Below, one piece after another: positions 1 through 8,873 of a stretch of 64,000 bases of DNA. Under the pieces are notes generated by a model. That model worked only from the letters and a program-made list of their open reading frames with translations, did not search any database and was not told where the DNA came from. Positions within the stretch are counted from its first letter, which is position 1; every line of letters begins with the position of its first letter. This DNA comes from JAMXLO01 sp963719805 (GTDB taxonomy: Bacteria; Pseudomonadota; Alphaproteobacteria; Acetobacterales; Acetobacteraceae). Location: contig CAVRDF010000003.1 in NCBI GenBank assembly GCA_963719805.1, positions 558,001 to 622,000 of the forward strand, written 5' to 3'. The translations under genes and the position numbers were made by a program.

Positions 1-1
1 G

Positions 2-88
2 ACCATGCAGGAAAACAATTCCTCGAGTTCATCAGGCGGCACGAGCCTTGCAACGCTCGCGGCCCAGACCACCAGCCTGCTGCTCTGA
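2..88 (+). CDS. Possible C-terminal tail of a truncated protein
   Basis: An open frame runs from the window edge to a TGA at 86-88. It reads MQENNSSSSSGGTSLATLAA followed by QTTSLLL, a Ser/Gly-rich linker and a short hydrophobic end. It could be the 3' end of a gene lying mostly outside the window, or a 27-codon chance frame starting at the ATG at 5-7. It converges on the small leftward gene that ends at 131. No family is recognised. Confidence 0.25.
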   Translation, partial: TMQENNSSSSSGGTSLATLAAQTTSLLL

Positions 89-130
89 ACTGTCGGTGCT
101 GAGTCGCACCCGCCGGCACGCCGAACCGGT

Positions 131-430
131 TTACTTGTCGGCTTCCACGCCGAGCGAGGCCAGCTCGGCAACGATGCCGCGCCGCCGCCCGTCGAGTTCC
201 TCGACAGCGAGGCTGCGCAGGCGGCCCAGGAATTCGAGCGATGCGGTGTGACCGCTGTAATGTGTCGAGGCAGCCCCTTCGCCGGACATCCTGATCGACG
301 CGTCGCCGGCCAACTTGATGAATAGCTCAAAATCGGCGGGCTCGGCCTTTTCGGCATGCGCAATCAGCTCATTCATGCCGTTCAGCTCGCTGATCAGGTG
401 ATTGACCCGATCAATATTCTCGATCTTCAT
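131..430 (-). CDS. Small conserved-looking protein next to a carboxylesterase, function unknown
   Basis: A 99-residue soluble protein with no signal peptide or membrane segment. It is predicted mostly helical, with acidic and Leu/Ala-rich stretches (for example LISELNGMNELIAHAEKAEP). The start ATG overlaps the stop of the upstream carboxylesterase by four bases (ATGA), so the two are probably translationally coupled and cotranscribed. I do not recognise a domain. The coupling suggests a role tied to the esterase, but that is inference only. Confidence 0.7.
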   Translation of the reverse strand: MKIENIDRVNHLISELNGMNELIAHAEKAEPADFELFIKLAGDASIRMSGEGAASTHYSGHTASLEFLGRLRSLAVEELDGRRRGIVAELASLGVEADK

Positions 431-1878
431 TCGAAATAGCCCATCGTCCCGATCCGCGCACCGAAGCGCATCACCGGGCGGCGGTCAACATCATGCCGCG
501 GCCACCCAGTTGTGCTGGCTTCCGCCGGATCGCCGTCGCGCACAAACGCAATCCACGCGCGGCGCATTGCCACGGATAACGCGGTCATCTGCGCTGGGTC
601 ACCTCCGGCCAGCATCTGTGCGTCGGTCCACGCGTCGAAGGTGCCAAATACGAACGGCAGTTCGATACAATGGCAGGCGCGGAACCGCGAACCATGTGGC
701 GCCCAATCGAAAACATACGCAAAGGCTGTGCCGCCCCGGCGGGCTACCGCTTCCGCCAACTGCATTGCCGGCGACAGGAAGGTTTCATCGGTTGCCAGGT
801 CAGCCAGCAGATCCATGGTACTGGCACCGGGCCGACGGCCCCGATAGCGCGCCAGTGCGGCCTCGCCGCCGAACCGTCCGACCACCGCATCGTGCGGCGG
901 ATCCTGCATCGCCGGATTGGCGGCGAAGAATGCATGCACCTCGTCCGCCGTTGCCCCTGCCAGCACCGGCTTGCCATCCGCACCCTCGGCAATGGCGTCG
1001 AGCATTTCGGTCAGCGTCATCGCCTGTGGCAGCACCGGCATGAACGGCGGCATGGTCTGAGCGAACCGGGCATGGGCTTCCGCAAGCGCCGCCTGGGCTG
1101 CGAGCAAACGCGGCACGGCGACGCCACGCAGGCGTGGCATGACGTCTGCTGCCTGGGGATCGATGTCCAACAGCTTCAGCAACTGATCGCCACGCTGCGT
1201 CGCCATCGCGGAGGTGTAGGCGCCGCGGCCGAACCCGCCGCTTTGCATGATGACCCGATGAAACAGCGGACGGGCTTCGGGCAGCATCAGCAGCCGGCCG
1301 ATCGATGTCGCGCCAGCCGACTGGCCCATCACCGTCACGCATGCCGGATCGCCGCCAAAGCCCGCGATGTGCTCGCGCACCCAGGCCAATGCGGCGATCA
1401 TGTCCGACAGTCCCGGCTCGGCATCGACAATGCCGGATCGATGCAGCCAACCGAGCGCGCCCAATCGGTAGTTGACGCCGACGACGACAATATCGCCCTC
1501 GCGCGCGAGGTGCGCGCCGTCGTACCAATCGAGCGAGCCGGCTCCGGAAATCCACGCACCACCGTGCAGCCAGACCAGGACCGGGCGCGCCTTTGCGTCT
1601 GGCGCGGGCGTGGAAATGGTCAGGGTCAGGCAATCCTCATCCTGCGGCCGCTCGAAATCGCCCATTGCAACGCGCAACCGCGACGGCACCTGTGGCGCGA
1701 TCGGGCGATGGCGGCTGGCCTCTCGCACTCCGCCCCATGTCGAGACGGACTGCGCCGGCATGAAGCGATAAGCGCCGGTCGGAGGCGCCGCGTAGGGAAC
1801 ACCGCGGAACGCCGCGATTCCCTCCCGCCACATCCCTTGCAGATCGCCAACCGCCGTATGGGCTATCGGTGCATCCAT
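427..1878 (-). CDS. Type-B carboxylesterase/lipase (alpha/beta hydrolase)
   Basis: A serine esterase of the carboxylesterase type-B family, expected to hydrolyse carboxylic esters; the substrate is unknown. From the chosen ATG at 1878 (MDAPIAHT) the protein is 483 residues, the usual size. Visible motifs are the oxyanion HGGAW near residues 105-109, the nucleophile elbow GQSAG with Ser187, an acidic region GATADEVHAFF, and a late His in RACHCIELPFVFGTF. The frame stays open 35 codons further upstream, but that extension is Arg-rich and unlike the family, so the internal start is preferred. No signal peptide is visible, so it is probably cytoplasmic. It is coupled to the small gene downstream. 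Confidence 0.88.
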   Translation of the reverse strand: MDAPIAHTAVGDLQGMWREGIAAFRGVPYAAPPTGAYRFMPAQSVSTWGGVREASRHRPIAPQVPSRLRVAMGDFERPQDEDCLTLTISTPAPDAKARPVLVWLHGGAWISGAGSLDWYDGAHLAREGDIVVVGVNYRLGALGWLHRSGIVDAEPGLSDMIAALAWVREHIAGFGGDPACVTVMGQSAGATSIGRLLMLPEARPLFHRVIMQSGGFGRGAYTSAMATQRGDQLLKLLDIDPQAADVMPRLRGVAVPRLLAAQAALAEAHARFAQTMPPFMPVLPQAMTLTEMLDAIAEGADGKPVLAGATADEVHAFFAANPAMQDPPHDAVVGRFGGEAALARYRGRRPGASTMDLLADLATDETFLSPAMQLAEAVARRGGTAFAYVFDWAPHGSRFRACHCIELPFVFGTFDAWTDAQMLAGGDPAQMTALSVAMRRAWIAFVRDGDPAEASTTGWPRHDVDRRPVMRFGARIGTMGYFE

Positions 1879-2257
1879 GTCAGACGGCAATCTGGCACGT
1901 TGCCCGCGGCGCCCCAAGCCACGCGCAAACCGACGGCCTCGATCGCTCAGGCGGTGAGCAATCTGGCACCTGAAGGGGATCAATCGGGCGATGTTTTGGT
2001 CAGGTCAGTGACCGATATCGCGTCCCCGGCCAGCCCGATTCGAGTCTAGTTCGGGTCGGCTATCTTCATCGCGGGATACGTCAATCGCAAATCGATGGCA
2101 GTTGGGTTGAATTGTCGGAAAATTTGACACCCTGCGGTTGATGATAAATATCAAAAGGCTGTAACACGTTAATTTCTCAGCTCTTTCCGCTCTTGGCACA
2201 ATTCCTGCACATACGCTGGTAACCACGCTTGAACGTGGGATCGCACGTGGGGAGTGT
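1879..2257. other. Intergenic region with possible rightward promoter
   Basis: About 380 bases without a convincing gene between the leftward esterase and the rightward small membrane protein. It is locally AT-richer than its surroundings. A TTGACA at 2124-2129 resembles a -35 element and is followed by an AT-rich stretch holding the inverted repeat TGATA-AA-TATCA at 2142-2153, which could be a -10 region or an operator. The assignment is tentative. Confidence 0.3.
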
Positions 2258-2452
2258 GTGATCGTGTCAGTGTTCGACGAACGGGCCGCCCGAATAGTGC
2301 CCGTGCTGATTGCGGCCTCTATTGTCGTGGGGGCCTGCGGCCTGCGGCTGTTGCCGCATGGATTGGTGATGAGTGCGCTGAACCTGGCCACGGCCTGGTT
2401 GCTGCTGTCAGTGCCGATCGGCATCATGGCAGGGCACTGCATCCAGGAGTGA
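2258..2452 (+). CDS. Small two-helix membrane protein, function unknown
   Basis: A 64-residue protein starting at GTG (a second GTG lies two codons in), with a GGGGAG sequence just upstream as a ribosome site. It has two hydrophobic stretches, roughly residues 12-30 and 38-58, separated by a short loop, and ends in HCIQE. It is preceded by an AT-rich region that may hold its promoter. Its stop lies four bases before the stop of convergent dnaE. No known family was recognised. Confidence 0.55.
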   Translation: MIVSVFDERAARIVPVLIAASIVVGACGLRLLPHGLVMSALNLATAWLLLSVPIGIMAGHCIQE

Positions 2453-2456
2453 GGCG

Positions 2457-5400
2457 TTAAAGCTCCTCGACCTGTTCCACGCCGGGGATCACCTTTAGAG
2501 CCTGCGCCAGCCGCGGCGTCACATTGAAGCCGCCCGGCAGCGCGATCTCGACACTCTGCGTGGTCCCGAGCCTCGGCACCAGGATCACCCGGCCTTTGCC
2601 GTGCCCCTCGCGGCCGAGCAGGTCGCGTATATGCGGCACCGATGCAGTCTCACGCAGCCAGATGCGCATCGAGGCCCCGGCATTCGCCGCGGCCTGATCC
2701 AGCGACACCATGTCCTGCGCTGTCACGCGCAACGCCTCGCCGTCCTGGCGCAGTTCCGCGGTGACCAGAACACTCGTGCCGTTCGCCAGCAGATCGCGCG
2801 TCCGCGACAACACTTCGGAGAACAATGTCACCTCGCAGGAGCCCGAGGCGTCGGTGATGCGCACCCAGCACATCCGGTTCCCGGTGCGGGTGACCCGCTC
2901 CTTTTGTGCGCCGACCACACCGGCAAGGCGCACGCGCGTCACGCCCGCCTGTGCCACGTTTTCGACCTGGGTGCAGGGCGTGGTGCCGAGCCGGCGCAAC
3001 GCCTGCCCGTACGCGTCGAGCGGGTGCGCGGTCAGATGGAAGCCAATAGCCTCGGCCTCGAATGCGAGCCGCTCCAGTTGCTGCCAGTCCGGCACATCCG
3101 GCAGTCGCAAGCTCTCGCTCGCCGCGCCGGGCGCCGCGCCGAACAGTGCGATCTGGCCACTGCTTTTCTGCTCCGCCTCCGATTGGGCACGACGCAGGAT
3201 CGCCTCGGCAGAGGCAAAAAGACGCGCCCGGTTTGCTTCCAGTGAATCGAATGCCCCTGCGCGGATCAGGTTCTCAAGCTGCATGCGATTGAGCTGGCGC
3301 GCATCAACGCGCGTCGCAAATTCCGCCAGATGAGCAAACGGCCTGTCGCCTCGCGCCTCGGTCACCGCCTGCATCGCGGCAAAACCCACTTTTTTCACCG
3401 CTGCCAGCGCATAGCGAACTGCCAGCTTGCCTTCCGCCGTCTGCTCAACTGTGAAGTCCGCATCCGAGCGATTGATATCGGGCGGCAGGATGCGGATATG
3501 CGAACGGTTGGCTTCCTCGCGCAATGCGGCAAGCCGGTCGGTATTGCCGAGTGCAGAGACTCATGCACGCAGCGATGAAGACTTCGGGATGGTTCGCCTT
3601 GAGCCACGCCGTCTGATAGGCCAGCAGCGCGTACGGCGCCGCGTGGCACTTGTTGAAGCCGTAGCCGGCGAACCGCGCCATTAGGTCGAAGACTTCCTTC
3701 GCCTTGTCCGGATCGATGCCGCGTTCGATCGCCCCTTTGGTGAAGATGTCGCGTTGCGCTTCCATCTCGGCCGGGATCTTTTTGCCCATCGCCCGGCGCA
3801 GCAGATCCGCGCCGCCGAGCGAGTAGCCCGCCATGCGCTGGGCAATCTGCATCACCTGTTCCTGATAGACGATGATGCCGTAGGTCTCGGCCAGGATGTC
3901 GTGGATGCTCGGATGCGGCGCCAACGACGTGCCGTCGTGCTTGCGCTTGCAATATTCCGGGATGCTGGCCATCGGCCCTGGTCGATACAGCGCAACCGCG
4001 GCGACCAGATCCTCGAAGCGGTCGGGGCGCATCAGGCGCAGCATGTCGCGCACGCCCTGACCTTCCATCTGGAACACGCCGCCAGCGTCCCCCTTCGCCA
4101 GCATCTCGTAGGTTCCGGTATCGTCCAACGGCAATTGGTTGAGATCGATGTCGATGCCGATACCGTGCAGCAGGCTCTGCGCGCGCTTCAGGATGGTGAG
4201 CGTGGTAAGGCCCAGGAAGTCGAACTTCACCAGGCCCGCCTGCTCGACGTATTTCATCGAGTATTGCGTGACCAGGTAGTCGGAACGCGGATCGCGATAC
4301 AGCGGCACAAGTTCCTGCAGCGGGCGATCGCCGATGACCACGCCGGCGGCGTGCGTGCTGGCGTGGCGGTACAGCCCTTCGATCTGCAAGGCGATTTCGA
4401 GCAGGCGGGCGACGGCTTCGTCCTGCTCGCGCATCGCCTGTAAACGCGGCTCGCGATCGATCGCCTGCTGCAAGGTCACCGGTGCGGCGGGAATGTTAGG
4501 GATAAGCTCGGCGACCTTGTTCACCTGGCCAAACGGCAGGCCGAGCACACGCCCGACATCGCGCACCGCGGCGCGTGCCTGCAGCTTGCCGAAGGTGATG
4601 ATCTGCGCCACGCGATCATCGCCGTATTCATGGCGCACATAATCGATGACGCGGTCGCGGCCTTCCTGGCAGAAGTCGATGTCGAAGTCCGGCATCGACA
4701 CGCGTTCCGGATTGAGGAAGCGTTCGAACAACAGGTTGAAGCGGATGGGATCGAGGTCGGTGATGGTCAGCGACCATGCGGCCACCGAACCGGCGCCCGA
4801 GCCGCGCCCTGGACCGACCGGGATGCCTTGAGCCTTGGCCCATTGGATGAAGTCAGCGACGATTAGGAAGTAGCCGGCGAAACCCATCGAGACGATGACG
4901 CCGAGCTCGTAGTCCAGCCGTTCGCGGTAGCGCGCGCGTGTCTCGGCGTCCGCGTTCATCGCGTCCATGCGCCGATCCAGGCCTTCCATTGCCATCGCGC
5001 GCACAGTGTCTTCCTCGGTTCCGCCGGCGTGAACTTTGGGACAGACCGGCAGCAGGGGCTTGCGCGTCTCCATCATCACCGCGCAGCGCTGCGCGATCAC
5101 CAGCGTGTTGTCACAGGCCTCCGGCAGATCGGCGAACAGCAGCCGCATCTCGGATGCCGGCTTGAACCAGTGTTCCGGCGTGACGCGGCGGCGGTCTGCT
5201 TCCGACAGCAGGCGGCCTTCGGCTATCGCGAGCAACGCGTCGTGCGCCTCGTACATCGCCGGCGACGCGAAGTAGCATTCGTTGGTGGCGACCAGCGGAA
5301 TGCCGGCGGCGTCCGCCAGTGCGATCAGACCCGGTTCAAGCGCATGCTCCGCATGCAGGTTGTGGCGATGCAGTTCCACCGCCACGCGATCGCCGAAAGC

Positions 5401-5883
5401 TTCGGTCATGCGGGCAAGCAGGCGCTCGGCCTCCGACTGCTGTGCCTCGGCGAGCAGCCGCGCGAGCGGACCGCCGGCGCCGCCGGTGAGCATAATCAGG
5501 CCGGATGCGTGTTCGGCGATGACATCGAACGGCAATTGCGGCTTGAGGCCGGGATCGGTCTCCAGGAAGCCGCGCGACGACAGCCGCTGGAGGTTGCCGA
5601 GGCCGGCCGCATCCTGCGCCAGCAGAACGATTGGGTCGGGCGCGAGGCGCGGGTTGTCGGCGCGGGCAATCGCGATCTGGCAGCCGATGATCGGCTGGAT
5701 ACCCTTGGCCGCGCAGGCCTGGCTGAATTCCAGCGCGCCGAACAGGTTGGCCGTGTCGGTGATCGCCACCGCCGGCATGTTCGCCTCCCGCGCCAACGCC
5801 GGGATCTTGTCGGCCTTAAGCGCGCCCTCGCTGAGCGAATAGGCGGAGTGGACGCGGAGGTGGACGAAATCGGCGTGCGGCAT
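2457..5883 (-). CDS. dnaE: DNA polymerase III alpha subunit, interrupted by a +1 frameshift
   Basis: The catalytic subunit of the replicative polymerase. The N-terminal PHP domain starts MPHADFVHLRVHSAYSLSEG. The polymerase core carries GPGRGSGAGS and the catalytic PDFDID motif. The helix-hairpin-helix, OB-fold and C-terminal parts follow. The reading frame breaks at 3552-3555: the first part (about 776 sensible codons) ends after FIAACMSL, and the remainder resumes one base out of phase with LGNTDRLAALREEANRSHI. The span of 3427 bases is 1142 codons plus one base, so removing a single base restores a protein of about 1141 residues, the normal length. Since dnaE is essential, a sequence error is the simplest explanation. 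A second polymerase or a programmed shift is less likely. Confidence 0.93.
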
Positions 5884-5974
5884 GCGGGAGGTATGTAGGG
5901 GGTCCGCCGAGTCCGGCCAATGGCGTGCTTTGCGCTCACTTGGCCGTCATCTGCGTATAATCATGCGTTCTTTT

Positions 5975-7168
5975 TTACAGCCGTCGCGGAATGCTGCGGC
6001 ACAACGCTGACGCGGCCAACATCATGACCCCCGCGGCGACGAAAACCGACGACAGGCTGAAAACCGACAGCAGCAGAGAACATACCACTGGCGATCCAAG
6101 CTGCGCGACATCGCGGAAGCTGGCGAACACGGTGGTCATTTCCGACCTCTCGTAAGGGTGCACCGCGCGCAGGAACAGCAGGTTGCCGGCACCGTCGATG
6201 ATCTCGGTGCCAAATGCCGCGATGACCAGCAGAATGGCGCCCGCCCACGGCCAGCCGAACGCGGCACTGGCAAAAATGCTCAGGACGCCGGCGACCGCGT
6301 AGCCGATGAGCAACAGCCGTCGCAGCCCCATGCGGCGGCCGGCCCAGCCCCACAGCGGCACCATCCAGATCCAGCCGGTGCCGATGGAGGTGACGATGCC
6401 GCCGACTTCGGCGCCAAGCCCTGCGGTGACGGCGAATATCGGCGCATAGACATAGAACGTACTCCACCATGACGATCGAGCCGCCGCCAGTGTCCAGGCC
6501 AGGCGCAAGCGCGGCTGGGCAAAGAAGCGGCGCAGATAGCGCAGCGGATTCGTCGGCGGACGCCGCATCGCTGTCAGCATCGCGTTCTCGCCAAGGCGTA
6601 GTGACCAGAACAGGCCGAGCAGCAGGATCGAGGCAACGCCGGCGATGATGAACGGCGTGGCGAACGTCACGTGCTGCTGCAGATAGACGCCGAGCCACGG
6701 GCCGATCATCCAGGGTCCGGCGCTGGCAAAGAGGCGCATTGGCTCGAAGTGCTTGAGCGCCTGACGCGGCACGTGGTCGAGCAGGTAAAGTTGGCTGGTG
6801 ACCTCGACACAGGCGAAGCCGAAGGTGCTGAACACCAGGCCCAACGCCAAGGACGGTACGTGTTCGAGAGCCATCAGCGCGCTGCTGAGCGCGAGCAGCA
6901 GCGTGCCGAGGGTAAACACGAAGCGTCGCCGTATCAGCCGAACCAGGAAGGGGATGCTGAAGCGCCCGACAATGGCGACAAGACCGGTGCCGACATAGAG
7001 CAGTGTTACCGTCCGCGCGGTGCCGAGCAGGTGCAGCGCCTCAAGCGGGAGCACTGTGAGCAGGATTGCCTGCACGGCCGCCGGTACGAAGAACAGGCTG
7101 AGAAACGCCAGCGCTTCTCTGCGCGGCAAGGTGCCGATTGTGGCCGGGATGAAGAACCGTGCGAGCAT
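5975..7168 (-). CDS. Major facilitator superfamily transporter
   Basis: A 397-residue integral membrane protein with about twelve hydrophobic segments in two halves and the charged loop between helices 2 and 3 (RLIRRRF) typical of MFS carriers. The substrate cannot be told from the sequence. It starts nine bases after the stop of the upstream GMC oxidoreductase, so the two are probably one leftward operon in which the carrier may move the substrate or product of the oxidoreductase. It lies upstream of dnaE, with about 90 bases between. Confidence 0.85.
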   Translation of the reverse strand: MLARFFIPATIGTLPRREALAFLSLFFVPAAVQAILLTVLPLEALHLLGTARTVTLLYVGTGLVAIVGRFSIPFLVRLIRRRFVFTLGTLLLALSSALMALEHVPSLALGLVFSTFGFACVEVTSQLYLLDHVPRQALKHFEPMRLFASAGPWMIGPWLGVYLQQHVTFATPFIIAGVASILLLGLFWSLRLGENAMLTAMRRPPTNPLRYLRRFFAQPRLRLAWTLAAARSSWWSTFYVYAPIFAVTAGLGAEVGGIVTSIGTGWIWMVPLWGWAGRRMGLRRLLLIGYAVAGVLSIFASAAFGWPWAGAILLVIAAFGTEIIDGAGNLLFLRAVHPYERSEMTTVFASFRDVAQLGSPVVCSLLLSVFSLSSVFVAAGVMMLAASALCRSIPRRL

Positions 7169-7177
7169 CGGGATCGA

Positions 7178-8787
7178 TCAGGCGCCGCGTGCGTCCTCCC
7201 GCACCATCGCCGCTCCCTTCTCCGCCACCATGATGGTCGGCGCATTGGTGTTGGTGGAGGTGACTGCCGGCATCACCGACGCATCGATCACGCGCAGTCG
7301 CTCCAGTCCATGCACGCGCAGCCTATCGTCCACCACCGCCATGACGTCGCGGCCCATCTTGCAGGTGCAGGTGGCGTGGAACACCGTACCACCGGTCTGC
7401 TTCACGTAGTGCAGCAGTTCATCATCGGTCTGCACGTCCTTGCCAGGCACGGTCTCGGCCACGACATATTTCGCCAACGCCGGCGTGGCGAAGAGTTTCC
7501 TGATCCATTTCAGGCCACCGATGGCGGCGCGCTTGTCGGTCTCATCGCTGAAATAGCGCGGGTTGATATTAGGTTGCTCTTCCGGACGCGGCGAGCGTGC
7601 CTCGACATAGCCGCGGCTGAGCGGGCGCATCTGCCACATGCCGCAGGTCATGCCAGGCTTGTCGTCCAGCTTGCGCGAGACATTGGGCGCGTAGCTGCCG
7701 TGCGCGAACAGGCATTGCACGTCGGGTGTTGCGGATTCCGGCAGCACCTTCACCGACGCCGCCACCAGCGACACGCCATAGGTGAGAATGCCGCGGCCGG
7801 TGGCGACGTAGCGCAGAACCTGATGCGCAAGGCCAAGGCCACGCGACATCTGGTTGAGGCTGGGCGCGCCACGGATCTCGCACGACACGCGGGCGAGGTA
7901 GTGGTCCTGCAAATTGCGCCCCACGCCGCGCAGCGCGTGGTGGATGCCGATACCGGCACGCTCCAGATGCTCGGGATCGCCGACGCCGGAAAGTTGCAGG
8001 ATGTGCGGCGAGCCGATCGCTCCGGCCGACAAGAGCACCTCACCGGCGGCATCAACGCGTTCGACGACACCATTGCGCGAGTACCTGCACACCCACCGCG
8101 CGGTTGCCGTCCAACAGCACGCGGTGCACCAGTGCGCCAGTGATGATTTGCAGGTTGGGCCGGGAGCGTGCTGGCCGCAGATAACTGCGCGCGGCGCTGG
8201 CGCGGCGGCGGCCGGAACGCGTGTGCTGCACCCAGCCGATGCCGTCGCCGGCACCGGGCGGCAGGTCGTTCACGTCGTTACGGTATTCGCAGCCAAGTTG
8301 CTTGCCGGCCTCGATCGCCGCTTGGCAAAGCTCCGGCCTATCACGGCCCGCCGAGGTGAACAGCGGGCCGTCCTTGCCGTGCACCGCGTCCGCCTTGCCC
8401 TCCCAATTCTCGGCCTTGCGGAAGAATGGCAGCACGTCGTCCCACGACCAGCCGCGATTGCCCAGCTGTCCCCAGTGATCGAAATCCTCCGGCTGGCCGC
8501 GCACATAGATCATGCCGTTGATTGAACTGGACCCGCCGAGTACGCGGCCACGTGGGTAGTTGATGGCGCGGCCATTGGTGCCGGGATCGGATTCCGCCTT
8601 GAAGCCCCAGGTCAGCGTCGGATGCTCGAGCAGCTTCATGTAACCGGCGGGAATGTGGATCAGCGGATTCCAGTCACGGCCGCCGGCCTCGATCAGTACA
8701 GACGCGGGTGTTGGGATCCTCGGTCAAGCGGTTGGCCAGGACGCAGCCGGCCGAGCCCGCGCCCACGATGACGTAATCCGCCTGCAT
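7178..8787 (-). CDS. GMC-family FAD oxidoreductase (choline/alcohol dehydrogenase type), two frameshifts
   Basis: A flavin-dependent oxidase or dehydrogenase of alcohols. It begins at ATG 8787 with MQADYVIVGAGSAGCVLANR, the FAD dinucleotide-binding motif. Further GMC signatures are RGRVLGGSSSINGMIYVRG, GAIGSPHILQLSGVGDP, and the C-terminal His and Asn pair in FHATCTCKMG and SSTNTNAPT-like sequence. The frame is broken twice: at about 8700 (the Rossmann continuation VLIEAGG lies one base out of phase) and at 8084-8085 (GVQ joins YSRNGVVERV after removal of one base). The span of 1610 bases is two more than a multiple of three, exactly two single-base insertions, giving 535 residues. It is either an inactivated gene or a pair of sequence errors. 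Confidence 0.88.
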
Positions 8788-8873
8788 TTCCTGTGCTTCC
8801 CCCGGTGGCGTGCGTTCGTGCACAGCACACTCCACCCATCATGGCGGCGCAAGCCACGCTGCTAAGCTCACGC

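Noticed and set aside
670..2049. Long rightward open frame of 459 codons opposite the carboxylesterase gene
   Set aside because: It is the antisense shadow of a well-supported esterase and has a His/Arg/Gln-rich composition without any family motif.
6671..8143. Rightward open frame of 490 codons across the MFS/GMC region
   Set aside because: It runs antisense to two recognised protein genes and is His/Arg-rich; it has no ribosome site or domain.
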